Positions 1 to 6,859 of a stretch of 8,003 bases of DNA are shown here, one piece after another. Within the stretch, counting starts at the first letter, position 1, and each line of letters opens with the position of its first letter. The notes beneath the pieces are model-generated. The model saw only the letters and a program-made list of their open reading frames with translations. It was not told the origin of the DNA and ran no database searches. The DNA is taken from the NCBI GenBank assembly GCA_012512605.1, contig JAAZDX010000208.1:1-8003 (forward strand), written 5' to 3'. Origin of the DNA: Bacillota bacterium. GTDB lineage: Bacteria > Bacillota > UBA4882 > UBA10575. The translations under genes and the position numbers were made by a program.

Positions 1-1562
1 CCCCCGGTGGGTTTATATTTATGAAAGCGCAACCGATCGATGTAGAAGCGAAGGGTTTCCGCCTGTTGTCTTTGGCTGTGGGCGCGGGTCTTTTCATCAG
101 CTTCGGCCGGTCCGGACGCCGCCCGTCCAAACCAGGAGACAAAGCGGATCTGGCGTTGTTTAGCGCCCCGCCGGTACTGGTCGAACCGGAAGATCTCTTC
201 CGGGTATTGGTAGTTAAACCCGGTGTCAACCGCTTCCCGGAGCGAGCCTGAAAGGGGGATCACCGGCCGCCCCGGATCTAGTTCCGCTAAACGTTGGGCT
301 AACTTCTGCACGACCCGGAGGAAGTGGCCACTGGGTCGTCCCGGTGTCAGCCCCTCAAACCCGCTTTGGTTGCTGATCGTCCAGATCGACACCGACGGAT
401 GATTGCCCAACAAGTTATAGGCCGCTTCCACCTGCTGCAAAAGGTTGGTCAGGTTGGTAAAGGTTGAACCGGCCGGTAGGGGGAAATCTTGCCAGACAAG
501 AATGCCAGCTTCATCCATGGCCTGGTAAAACTCGGGCTTTTCCACGTGCTGGTAACAACGGACCATGTTTTGGTGGCTCTGCTGCAAGAGGGCAATCTCC
601 CGCTGGTAGTCTTCCTTCGCAACCTTGCTCAGATAATAGGCGGGCGGAAGATAATTACTCCCTTTCACCAGTAATCTTTGGCCGTTGAGATAGGGAATCA
701 TGTTCTGGAGGGTAAAAGTCCGGATCCCGAGAAGGGTTTCCTGGGCGTCCCAAGTCGCGCCCATCGCCTGTAAGGTGAGGCTCGTCTGGTAGAGGCAGGG
801 CTGCCCCCGGTCCCAAGTCTGCCATGGACGAACGCCACGGAGGGTGAAACTGGTCGCATATTGGTTTGTCCCTTTCTCCAGTTTAAGGGGGAAGACTTGT
901 CGGAAACTTTGGCCTTCGAAATTGTGGGGGGTAAGTTGCAGTTGGACAACGCTCTCGCCCGCACGGGCAGCGTAGATTTCCAGATTTAAGCTTAGGGTTG
1001 CTTCATCCCCCGCCAGCTCCTCCGTGCGTAGATGCCAGCGTTCGATGAAAGCCGGACCGCTACTCAAAATCCGCACCGGCCGCCAGATCCCGCCGGGGTT
1101 AAACCCTTCCGGAAGTGCGGGATGGCCGGCGAAAAGGCCGGTTACGACCGGTACGTTCATCCCATCGCCTTTTTTCCCGGGCGATTCCACCTCCAAGAGG
1201 AGCTGGTTCTCTTCCCGCAAATATGGGGTGATGTTGTAGTAGGAAGGATAAAAATAACCCTCCTGGCCCCCAATCGCATAGTTATTAAGATAAACCCGAT
1301 ATTTATAAAAAACGCCCCCGATCTCCAAGCGGTAAAGCCGGTCTTGTTCCGGTGTAAAAGCGAAATTACGGCGGTAAACCATTTTACCGGCGTACCGGGA
1401 GAAGATCTCAAGCTCCTGCCATTGACCGGGGATCTCCTGTTCGACCCAGCCTTCGTTGGGTACATCCTCACTCAACCAAAGGCTACTAAACTCCGCCACT
1501 GGATGGAGTTCCCAGATCCCGCCCAAGTCCATCTTTGCCAACAAAGTGCTCCCCCCTTGCAT
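1..1562 (-). CDS. Glycoside hydrolase family 2-like protein, 3' end outside the window, probable pseudoenzyme
   Basis: About 510 residues are visible and the frame is still open at the left edge. Numbered from the ATG at 1532, the order is that of GH2 beta-mannosidase/beta-galactosidase-like enzymes. A jelly-roll sugar-binding domain comes first (DLGGIWEL near residue 2, GGIWRPVRI near 147). An immunoglobulin-like domain follows, then a TIM barrel opening with LVKGSNYLPP (288-297) and continuing with VEKPEFY and ILVWQDFPL (344-352). The acid/base motif, normally NE after HPSV-IW, reads HPSVSIWTISNQSG, giving Gln389 (codon 366-368). The segment usually reading SEFG or TEFG reads VSWFGR, giving Trp467 (codon 132-134). 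Both catalytic carboxylates appear lost, so hydrolase activity is doubtful. No signal peptide is visible, suggesting a cytoplasmic protein. The start is uncertain: ATG 1562 has TAAGGGGAG close upstream, TTG 1541 has AGGGGGGAG at 7 nt, and ATG 1532 begins the conserved part but lacks a well-spaced site. It follows thiQ on the same strand after about 90 AT-rich nt. The family is clear; substrate and role are unknown. Confidence 0.88.
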   Translation of the reverse strand, partial: MQGGSTLLAKMDLGGIWELHPVAEFSSLWLSEDVPNEGWVEQEIPGQWQELEIFSRYAGKMVYRRNFAFTPEQDRLYRLEIGGVFYKYRVYLNNYAIGGQEGYFYPSYYNITPYLREENQLLLEVESPGKKGDGMNVPVVTGLFAGHPALPEGFNPGGIWRPVRILSSGPAFIERWHLRTEELAGDEATLSLNLEIYAARAGESVVQLQLTPHNFEGQSFRQVFPLKLEKGTNQYATSFTLRGVRPWQTWDRGQPCLYQTSLTLQAMGATWDAQETLLGIRTFTLQNMIPYLNGQRLLVKGSNYLPPAYYLSKVAKEDYQREIALLQQSHQNMVRCYQHVEKPEFYQAMDEAGILVWQDFPLPAGSTFTNLTNLLQQVEAAYNLLGNHPSVSIWTISNQSGFEGLTPGRPSGHFLRVVQKLAQRLAELDPGRPVIPLSGSLREAVDTGFNYQYPEEIFRFDQYRRGAKQRQIRFVSWFGRAASGPAEADEKTRAHSQRQQAETLRFYIDRLRFHKYKPTG

Positions 1563-1651
1563 AACTCCCCTTACACCATACTATTTGGCGGATGCTCGCG
1601 GTTTTCCTCCATAAATTTTAATAATTTTTAACAAGAGGTCTTTTCTCTATT

Positions 1652-2740
1652 CTATGATGGCGGATTCCCGTTTATGGGGAGCAATTTTATCGCAGGTTTG
1701 CGGAAAGCGAGGCCGACCCGCGCCCCCAGTGCGTAACAGATTTCTTTTCCGGTCATAATTTTGATGGTCAGGCCGTGGTCGGTTTTCACCTCGGCATAGG
1801 AACCGTACCCTAAATACTCCCAAGTCGTGATCATCCCTTGGTAAACGGGCTCTTCGGCGTTGAATAACACATCTTCGGGGCGGATCATCAGATAGAATCG
1901 TCCAGCGGTCGCCCCCGCCCCCCGCCCGCGGTTCAGATCGATCCCGGCAGCCGGCAGCAAAAAAGCCCGTCCGTCCTGGGGGTGAATCTCCAGACCTTCA
2001 GCAGTGGGGCTGGCAAGGCACGGAATCAGGTTGGCATCACCAAGAAAGGTGGCGACAAAGGGGTGCGTCGGGTTGGTGTAGACCTCAGTCGCCGTTCCCA
2101 CCTGAAGAATCTGGCCGGCGTGCATCACCGCCAACCTCTCCGAGAGGGAAAGGGCCTCTTCCTGTTGGTGCGTGACGAAGATGGCGGTAAAACCCAGTTT
2201 GGTCTGGAGCTCCTTCAGTTCGCGCCGGAGCCGCCGCCGCAAACCGTAGTCTAGAGCGGCAAAGGGTTCATCCAGTAAGAGGAGGAAGGGTTCGGGGGCC
2301 AGTGCGCGGGCCAGGGCCACCCGCTGCCGCTCCCCGCCGGAAAGCGCTTGCACTCGACGGTCAGCCAACGCCATGATCTCAAAGACCGCCAGCATTACCG
2401 CGACCCGCTCCCGCCGCCGCGCGGCGGGGTAACGCCGGACTTTCAGGCCGTATTCGATGTTTTGCCCGACGGTCAAATGGGGAAAAAGCGCATAATCCTG
2501 AAAAACAAAGCCGATCCGCCGCTCGGCAGCAGGGACTGCGGTCAAGTCCCGGCCATTCAGGATAATCCGCCCGTGGTCGGGTTGGATCAAGCCGGAGATC
2601 AACCGGAGTAAGGTAGTTTTCCCACAACCACTGGGCCCAACCAGCGAAAAAAACTCCCCCTCCGCCACGGTCAGGTTGGCCGTCACCCGAAACTCCGGGT
2701 AATCTTTGGTCACATCAATCTGTAAAAAATCCTTCTTCAT
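1652..2740 (-). CDS. thiQ: ABC transporter ATPase, thiamine importer (ThiQ-like, with C-terminal TOBE-type domain)
   Basis: A 362-residue ATPase predicted to power thiamine import from the cytoplasmic face of the ThiP permease. The nucleotide-binding domain is complete: Walker A GPSGCGKTT (35-43), Q-loop FQDYALFPHLT with Gln81, signature LSGGERQRVALARA (133-146), Walker B LLLLDEP (153-159), D-loop AALD and H-loop His191. From about residue 235 there is a C-terminal region resembling the TOBE/OB fold of PotA/FbpC/MalK-type ATPases (LMIRPEDV near 284-291, then a beta-rich stretch to KLLP). Escherichia coli ThiQ is only about 232 residues and, from memory, lacks this. The ATG overlaps the thiP stop by 4 bp (ATGA) and has AAGGGAG 6 nt upstream, so translation is probably coupled. 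Taken alone, the protein could equally serve an iron or spermidine system. The thiamine assignment rests on thiB, thiP and the TPP leader. Confidence 0.9.
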   Translation of the reverse strand: MKKDFLQIDVTKDYPEFRVTANLTVAEGEFFSLVGPSGCGKTTLLRLISGLIQPDHGRIILNGRDLTAVPAAERRIGFVFQDYALFPHLTVGQNIEYGLKVRRYPAARRRERVAVMLAVFEIMALADRRVQALSGGERQRVALARALAPEPFLLLLDEPFAALDYGLRRRLRRELKELQTKLGFTAIFVTHQQEEALSLSERLAVMHAGQILQVGTATEVYTNPTHPFVATFLGDANLIPCLASPTAEGLEIHPQDGRAFLLPAAGIDLNRGRGAGATAGRFYLMIRPEDVLFNAEEPVYQGMITTWEYLGYGSYAEVKTDHGLTIKIMTGKEICYALGARVGLAFRKPAIKLLPINGNPPS

Positions 2741-4392
2741 CGTTTACTCCCTTCCCCGCGCCCACCGGGCGCAGATCCGAGGCGACCTCCTTCAACCAAA
2801 GCAAAGCGCGCCGTCGCCAGCAGAATAAAGAGGGTTCCTAAGGCAATTGCCTGCGGAAAATGATAGTGGCCGATTAAACGGTACACCGCCACCGCCAGGG
2901 TGATCACTCTCCCCTGCCCCAACACCAGGACCGCCGAGAGATCGCCAAGCGAAAGGGCGGCCCCGTAAGCGAAAGCGCTGCTCAGTGCTTTTCGCATCAA
3001 CGGCAGTTCCACTGTACGGAAGAGTTCCCACCCGGATGCGCCCAAACTTTGGGCCGCTTCGATCAGTTCTTCCCCCAGTTCCCGCCGGGCCGTTCGTAGC
3101 AACGCATAGACCAGGGGAAAGGCCAGAAAAACCTGGGCCCAAACGATTAAAAGCACCGGTGGTAAGGCGCGTCCAACCAGTCTCAAAAGGCCAAAGGCAA
3201 AGGTCAAGAAGGAGATCCCCATCGGCAATTGTAACCACAGGTCAATGCGCCCCCATGGTTGTTGCCGCCGCTGGCGGGCCAGCACATAAGCGAGGACCAT
3301 CGTGACCAACCCCACCGTGATTGCCAACGCCAAGCTGGTCCCGACCACCGTCCCTAAGCCGCGCCCAACGGTAAAACGGAAGCTAGCCCCGAAAAGATGC
3401 CGGTAATTTTCCAGCGTCCAGACCCCATCGGGCATTCCCCTTTTTTTAAAGGAACGGAAGAGGATGAAAAATAAGGGCAGAAAAAAGAAAAGCAGACTGC
3501 CGGCCAGATAGAAAAGGAAGAAAGCTGTCTTCACCGGTTGTCTTTTCGGTTGCAACGAGGGCAGGGTGCTTATCTCGCCGCTTTGCCGCTGGACCAGCCG
3601 CTGGGCCCACCGCTGTAAAGCGAGAATCCCGGTGAGCAGCACCATTTGCACGCCAGCCAACATGGAAGCATGGGTAAAGCGGAGTTTATTATTGTATTCG
3701 ATATAAATCAGCACTTCGAAAGTCTGGTACAGATAACCGCCGAGCACCAGAACGACGGTAAAACTAAGGAAGGCATAGAGAAAAACCAGAACCCCTAGGT
3801 AGCCGATGGTCGGCACCAAAAGCGGCAGGATCACCCGTCGCCAGGTGGTCAACCGCCCCGCCCCTAAAACAGCCGAGGCCTCTTCCAGCTTGGGGCTGAT
3901 CCGCTCCCAACGTTCCCCCAACATCCGTAGGCAAAAGGCGAAGTTATAGAAGACGTGCGCAAGGACAATCCCCTTATACCCGTACAATCCGGTAAAGGCT
4001 AAGTTACGCCCAGGAAACAGCACCGCCAGCCAGGTGTTGAAGATCCCGTTTTGCCCGTAGAAGACAACCATCGCGAGGACAACCAGGATCCCTGGGAGCA
4101 TAAAGGGGAGAACCATGACACTCCGGAGGCGCCGTTTCCCCGGGAACTGGTAGCGGCCGAAAAAATAGGCCCCGGGAACGGCCAAGGCGATGCTGAAGAA
4201 GGCGCTCCAAAAGGCCTGGCTCGCACTGAAGGCCAAAACACGCCGAAACTGCCCGGAACGAAGAAAGGCCAGCAGCTCCGGCCAGGCGTTCGGGCGCAGA
4301 AACGCCTGGCCGAGAACGGCCAGCACCGGGGTGATAAAAAGGCCAAGCAAGATCAGGGCAAAATGGTTTGGCCTTTTTCTTGCCCCGCTCAT
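2737..4392 (-). CDS. thiP: Thiamine ABC transporter permease (ThiP-like, two fused MetI-type domains)
   Basis: A 551-residue inner-membrane permease with two tandem MetI-like halves, predicted to form the whole thiamine channel as one chain (E. coli ThiP is about 536 residues). It has many hydrophobic helices, starting near residues 10-30. The first half carries an EAA-type coupling loop at about 170-191 (EEASAVLGAG ending in ILPLL). The second half carries another at about 445-466 (EAAQSLGASG ending in VELPL). These loops dock on the ATPase. Stretches such as SQAFWSAFFS, FYGQNGIF, GIVLAHVFYNF, the -MLA-QMV- region near 244-251 and LSLGDLSAV follow E. coli ThiP as I remember it. An Arg/Gln-rich linker near 260-290 joins the halves. 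The ATG overlaps the thiB stop by 4 bp (gaATGA), and the 3' end overlaps thiQ by 4 bp. No strong independent Shine-Dalgarno site is seen, so translational coupling to thiB is likely. FbpB-type iron permeases are the main alternative, made less likely by the thiB neighbour. Confidence 0.92.
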   Translation of the reverse strand: MSGARKRPNHFALILLGLFITPVLAVLGQAFLRPNAWPELLAFLRSGQFRRVLAFSASQAFWSAFFSIALAVPGAYFFGRYQFPGKRRLRSVMVLPFMLPGILVVLAMVVFYGQNGIFNTWLAVLFPGRNLAFTGLYGYKGIVLAHVFYNFAFCLRMLGERWERISPKLEEASAVLGAGRLTTWRRVILPLLVPTIGYLGVLVFLYAFLSFTVVLVLGGYLYQTFEVLIYIEYNNKLRFTHASMLAGVQMVLLTGILALQRWAQRLVQRQSGEISTLPSLQPKRQPVKTAFFLFYLAGSLLFFFLPLFFILFRSFKKRGMPDGVWTLENYRHLFGASFRFTVGRGLGTVVGTSLALAITVGLVTMVLAYVLARQRRQQPWGRIDLWLQLPMGISFLTFAFGLLRLVGRALPPVLLIVWAQVFLAFPLVYALLRTARRELGEELIEAAQSLGASGWELFRTVELPLMRKALSSAFAYGAALSLGDLSAVLVLGQGRVITLAVAVYRLIGHYHFPQAIALGTLFILLATARFALVEGGRLGSAPGGRGEGSKR

Positions 4393-5405
4393 TCGTTAAT
4401 CACTTGCTCCCAGGCGGCCAACCACCGCTCAAGATTGGCCGCAACCTGGTTGGGCGGGAGGTTAAACAGCCGTTCGGCCCGGGCGGCCACCCGGAAGCTC
4501 TCCGGCAACTCCACGTCGTTCCGTACCGGGTACATAAACTGGGTTTCCGGGATCAGCACCTGGAATGCGGGGGACAGGACGTAATCGACCAAGCGCTTCG
4601 CATTCTCCAAATTGGGTGTCCCCCGTACGACCCCGACCCCTTCAATCTGGGCATAAGCCCCGCCGTCAAGGACCAAGGCTTTATATCTTTCCGTGCCCTC
4701 GGCAAGCAGATGATACACGGGGCTGGCCCCGTAGGAGACAACCAGGGGGGCTTCGCCACTGGTAAAGATCCCATAGGCTTCGTCCCAGCCCGGGGTGATG
4801 GTAAGGAGGTTCGGCTTTAAGGCCCGCCAAAAATCGAGGTAGCCCTCTTCACCAAACAGGGCAATCGTGGTCAGGAGAAAGACCTGCCCGGGGGAAGAAG
4901 TCAACGGGTTCTCGACAATGATCTTCCCTTGATATGCGGGATCAAGCAGATCCCGGTGGGAAGTGGGGATCTGCTCCAAACGTTCGCTATCGTAGTTGAA
5001 GACCACATACCCATAATCAAAGGGGGTCAGGTAAAACTCGGGATCAAAAATCAAATCTGGACGAATCCGGTCCGCAGCTTGCGGTTTATATGGTACGAGG
5101 ATTTCCAGCTCCAAAGCTTTCGGCAAATAATTGTTATCAAGACCAATCACCACATCCGCCTGGGGGTCCGCCTTCTCCTGGGACAGTTGGTTAAGGAGCG
5201 GGCCCGTGTCGGAGAACGACCTGAATTCCACTTGGACGCCGTACTCCGCTTGGAAATGGCTAACGATCTGGTCAATCAACACCGGGGAAAAACTGGCGTA
5301 GGTGTATACGGTAAGCGGCCTTTCCGGACGGCCAAAACACCCACTCAAAACGGTAGAAAACACCAACACCAGCACCAGTAGAAAACCCCATCTTTTCCAA
5401 ACCAT
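4389..5405 (-). CDS. thiB: Thiamine-binding lipoprotein of ABC importer (ThiB)
   Basis: A 338-residue extracytoplasmic receptor that captures thiamine (and probably its phosphates) and delivers it to ThiP. The N-terminus is a lipoprotein signal: charged MVWKR, a hydrophobic core, then lipobox LSGC with Cys23 as the predicted lipidation site. This fits a single-membrane cell, where E. coli would use a soluble periplasmic protein. The body tracks E. coli ThiB/TbpA closely: LTVYTYASF (31-39), ADVVIGLDNN (83-92), PFDYGY (128-133), TSSPG (169-173), GWDEAYGIF (206-214), SYGASPVYH (224-232), LSPAFQVLIP (277-286) and FMYPV (290-294). These motifs separate ThiB from iron-binding FbpA proteins, so the specificity call is stronger than for the ATPase. 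The ATG has a perfect TAAGGAGG 7 nt upstream. It is the first gene after a TPP riboswitch and terminator, and its stop overlaps thiP. Confidence 0.95.
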   Translation of the reverse strand: MVWKRWGFLLVLVLVFSTVLSGCFGRPERPLTVYTYASFSPVLIDQIVSHFQAEYGVQVEFRSFSDTGPLLNQLSQEKADPQADVVIGLDNNYLPKALELEILVPYKPQAADRIRPDLIFDPEFYLTPFDYGYVVFNYDSERLEQIPTSHRDLLDPAYQGKIIVENPLTSSPGQVFLLTTIALFGEEGYLDFWRALKPNLLTITPGWDEAYGIFTSGEAPLVVSYGASPVYHLLAEGTERYKALVLDGGAYAQIEGVGVVRGTPNLENAKRLVDYVLSPAFQVLIPETQFMYPVRNDVELPESFRVAARAERLFNLPPNQVAANLERWLAAWEQVINE

Positions 5406-5412
5406 AAGTATT

Positions 5413-5420
5413 CCTCCTTA
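5413..5420 (-). promoter_or_regulatory. Strong ribosome binding site of thiB
   Basis: TAAGGAGG matches the full anti-Shine-Dalgarno complement and sits 7 nt before the ATG at 5405, fixing the thiB start. It lies outside and downstream of the terminator hairpin. Riboswitch control is therefore expected through termination rather than by hiding this site. Confidence 0.85.
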
Positions 5421-5445
5421 CGGGATGCAAACACCAGAGCTAAAG

Positions 5446-5468
5446 AAAAAATCCCCAAAAAAGGGGAT
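5446..5468 (-). terminator. Intrinsic terminator of the TPP riboswitch expression platform
   Basis: On the minus strand the sequence reads ATCCCC, a six-T loop, GGGGAT, then TTTTTCTTT. That is a 6-bp hairpin with a U-rich tail, about 40 nt before the thiB start codon and just after the TPP aptamer. It should stop transcription when TPP is bound. It is also the first terminator met by any transcript reading through ispDF. The CCCCTTTT of its left arm and loop is complementary to AAAAGGGG at the 5' edge of the aptamer, which gives a plausible antiterminator. Confidence 0.85.
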
Positions 5469-5477
5469 CTCTGCTAC

Positions 5478-5548
5478 TTCTCCCTACGCCGGCATTACCC
5501 GGATCAGGTTCCAAGGGTATAATCTCAGCCCGATCGAGCACCCCTTTT
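5478..5548 (-). ncRNA. TPP riboswitch (THI box)
   Basis: The minus strand carries the conserved TPP aptamer blocks in order: GGGGTGCTC (5544-5536), CTGAGA (5528-5523), ACCC of the P2 return strand, ACCTGATC (5509-5502), GGGTAATGCC (5500-5491) and GCGTAGGGA (5489-5481). CTGAGA forms part of the pyrimidine-sensing arm, and the GATC/GGGTAATGCC/GCGTAGGGA part forms the pyrophosphate-sensing arm. The P3 arm is very short (GCTC-GATC-GGGC region). The element sits between ispDF and thiB on the thiB strand and is followed by a terminator, so it is predicted to repress thiBPQ when TPP is abundant. No strong P1 stem is evident by eye, so the outer boundaries are approximate. Confidence 0.96.
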
Positions 5549-5559
5549 AATTTACACTT

Positions 5560-5588
5560 ATCGTACCATATTTTATGCCTCGGGGCAA
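5560..5588 (-). promoter_or_regulatory. Candidate sigma-A promoter for the TPP leader and thiBPQ
   Basis: A -35 box TTGCCC (5588-5583) and a -10 box TACGAT (5565-5560) are separated by exactly 17 nt, each matching consensus at 4 of 6 bases. The start would fall about 10 nt before the aptamer. The -35 box lies inside the last codons of ispDF. An alternative is TAAAAT near 5572 with a weaker -35 box TTTCTT. A promoter is needed close by, since the aptamer starts only about 25 nt after the ispDF stop, unless the leader is made by read-through. Confidence 0.4.
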
Positions 5589-6859
5589 GAAAAAGAAACC
5601 ACCTCAAGCAGCACCACCGCCTGGGCAGCAATTCCTTCCTCCCGGCCGGTGAAACCCAAGCCTTCCGTGGTCGTTGCTTTTACATTAATGGCGGTCTCCG
5701 GCAGTCCCAACAAAGTAGCCAGACGCCGCCGGATTGCGCCCCGGTACGGTGCTAGCTTTGGCTTTTGCGCAATCACGGTCACGTCCAGATTAACCGGTTT
5801 AAAGCCCGCCGCCCCCACCTTCTCCATTACTTCCCTTAAAAGCAACGTGCTGTCGATCCCGGAATAAGCCGGATCGGTATCGGGAAACAACTCCCCAAGA
5901 TCGCCGGCACCTGCAGCCCCCAGGAGCGCATCGATCACCGCGTGGGTCAAGACATCCGCGTCGGAATGACCGGCCAGACCCACCGGAGCAGGGATCTCCA
6001 CCCCACCCAGGACCAACCGGCGCCCTACCACCAGGCGGTGGACATCAAACCCTTGCCCGACCCGGAGGGTGGGTTCCTGCCCTCTCCCAGACATCGCACT
6101 TTCTTCCGCCCTCGACTGGGGCTTTGGGCCCATTTCTACCGCTTGCAATAACGCCGTGGCCGCCGGCAAATCATCAGGAGTGGTGATCTTCAGATTCCGG
6201 TAAGACCCGGGGACGATCCGCACCGGGTGTCCGCTCCTTTCCACCAAAGTAGCATCATCGGTCACTTTCTCCCCGACCGCCCGGGCTTGGACGTAGGCTT
6301 TCTGTAGGACCGGCCAGGAAAAAACCTGGGGCGTCTGGGCCGCCCACAGGGTTGTCCGCTCCGGGGTTTGCTTCACAATCCCCGCCGGCCCCACCACTTT
6401 GATGGTGTCTTTGACCGGAACCCCTACGCAAGCCGCCCCGCTTTCGAGGGCAACGGAAATGGCCCGCTGAATGAGTTCCGCTTCCACCAACGGCCGAGCG
6501 GCATCATGGATTACCACCAAACGCTGCTCCGGCGGCAGTAGCCAACCGGACCACCGGTCCATTTCCGCCAGGGCGTTAGCGATCGAGTCCTGGCGTTCCG
6601 GTCCGCCCGCACAGAAAATCACTTCTTGCGCATAGCTGCTGGCCTTAAGCTCTTCTGCAAAAAGCCCCTGGTCTTCTGGGGCGACCGGAATAAAAAAGGC
6701 TCCGATCTCCGGGAGGGCCAATGCTTCCAAGGTACGCCGGAGAATTGTTTTTCCTGCCAAAGGGAAGAGCAGTTTCTGCCGCTTAGGCTGTCCCGGTGTC
6801 TGCATCCGCTGCCCAGATCCGGCCGCCGGGATAATAGCCACGATCTGAACCTTCCTCAT
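5573..6859 (-). CDS. ispDF: Bifunctional IspDF: MEP cytidylyltransferase and MEcPP synthase
   Basis: A fusion of two MEP-pathway enzymes, 428 residues from the ATG at 6859. The IspD half transfers CMP to 2-C-methyl-D-erythritol 4-phosphate. It shows IPAAGSGQRM at 10-19, GGPERQDSI at 85-93, HDAARPL at 118-124, VPVKDTIK at 147-154 and TDDATLVE at 200-207. After a linker of roughly 20 residues (about 242-264), the IspF half cyclises CDP-ME 2-phosphate. It shows RVGQGFDVHRL at 266-276, with the metal ligands of the D-x-H motif, then GHSDADVLTHAVIDALLGA with the third ligand His, FPDTDP, and TTTEGLGFTGREEGIAAQA. Both active sites look intact. An ATG at 6868 is in frame but has no spaced ribosome site. 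The ATG at 6859 has AAGGA 8 nt upstream (6872-6868) and is preferred. IspE, acting between the two steps, is not in the window. The gene lies 75 nt after the XRE gene, without a visible terminator. Confidence 0.97.
   Translation of the reverse strand: MRKVQIVAIIPAAGSGQRMQTPGQPKRQKLLFPLAGKTILRRTLEALALPEIGAFFIPVAPEDQGLFAEELKASSYAQEVIFCAGGPERQDSIANALAEMDRWSGWLLPPEQRLVVIHDAARPLVEAELIQRAISVALESGAACVGVPVKDTIKVVGPAGIVKQTPERTTLWAAQTPQVFSWPVLQKAYVQARAVGEKVTDDATLVERSGHPVRIVPGSYRNLKITTPDDLPAATALLQAVEMGPKPQSRAEESAMSGRGQEPTLRVGQGFDVHRLVVGRRLVLGGVEIPAPVGLAGHSDADVLTHAVIDALLGAAGAGDLGELFPDTDPAYSGIDSTLLLREVMEKVGAAGFKPVNLDVTVIAQKPKLAPYRGAIRRRLATLLGLPETAINVKATTTEGLGFTGREEGIAAQAVVLLEVVSFSCPEA

Noticed and set aside
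698..1471. Minus-strand frames at 698-964 and 1157-1471.
   Set aside because: They are shifted-frame shadows of the GH2 gene, with low-complexity Arg/Ser-rich translations.
1571..1612. A 13-codon minus-strand frame (MEENREHPPNSMV) directly before the GH2 gene, considered as a leader peptide.
   Set aside because: It has no upstream ribosome site, is very short and carries no attenuator-like codon bias or hairpin.
1032..1631. A 199-codon plus-strand open frame, with several shorter plus-strand frames at 21-251, 464-688 and 1024-1239.
   Set aside because: They lie antisense to the GH2 gene, show no family motifs and have no convincing ribosome sites. The minus-strand frame here is continuous and clearly homologous to GH2.
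1571..1651. Promoter or terminator between thiQ and the GH2 gene.
   Set aside because: The gap is AT-rich, with a TAGAAT-like -10 box but no matching -35 box at the right distance. The only hairpin is about 4 bp (AGAG/CTCT) without a clean T tract.
4051..4584. A 177-codon plus-strand frame across the thiP/thiB junction.
   Set aside because: It is antisense to two well-supported overlapping genes and has no recognisable domain.
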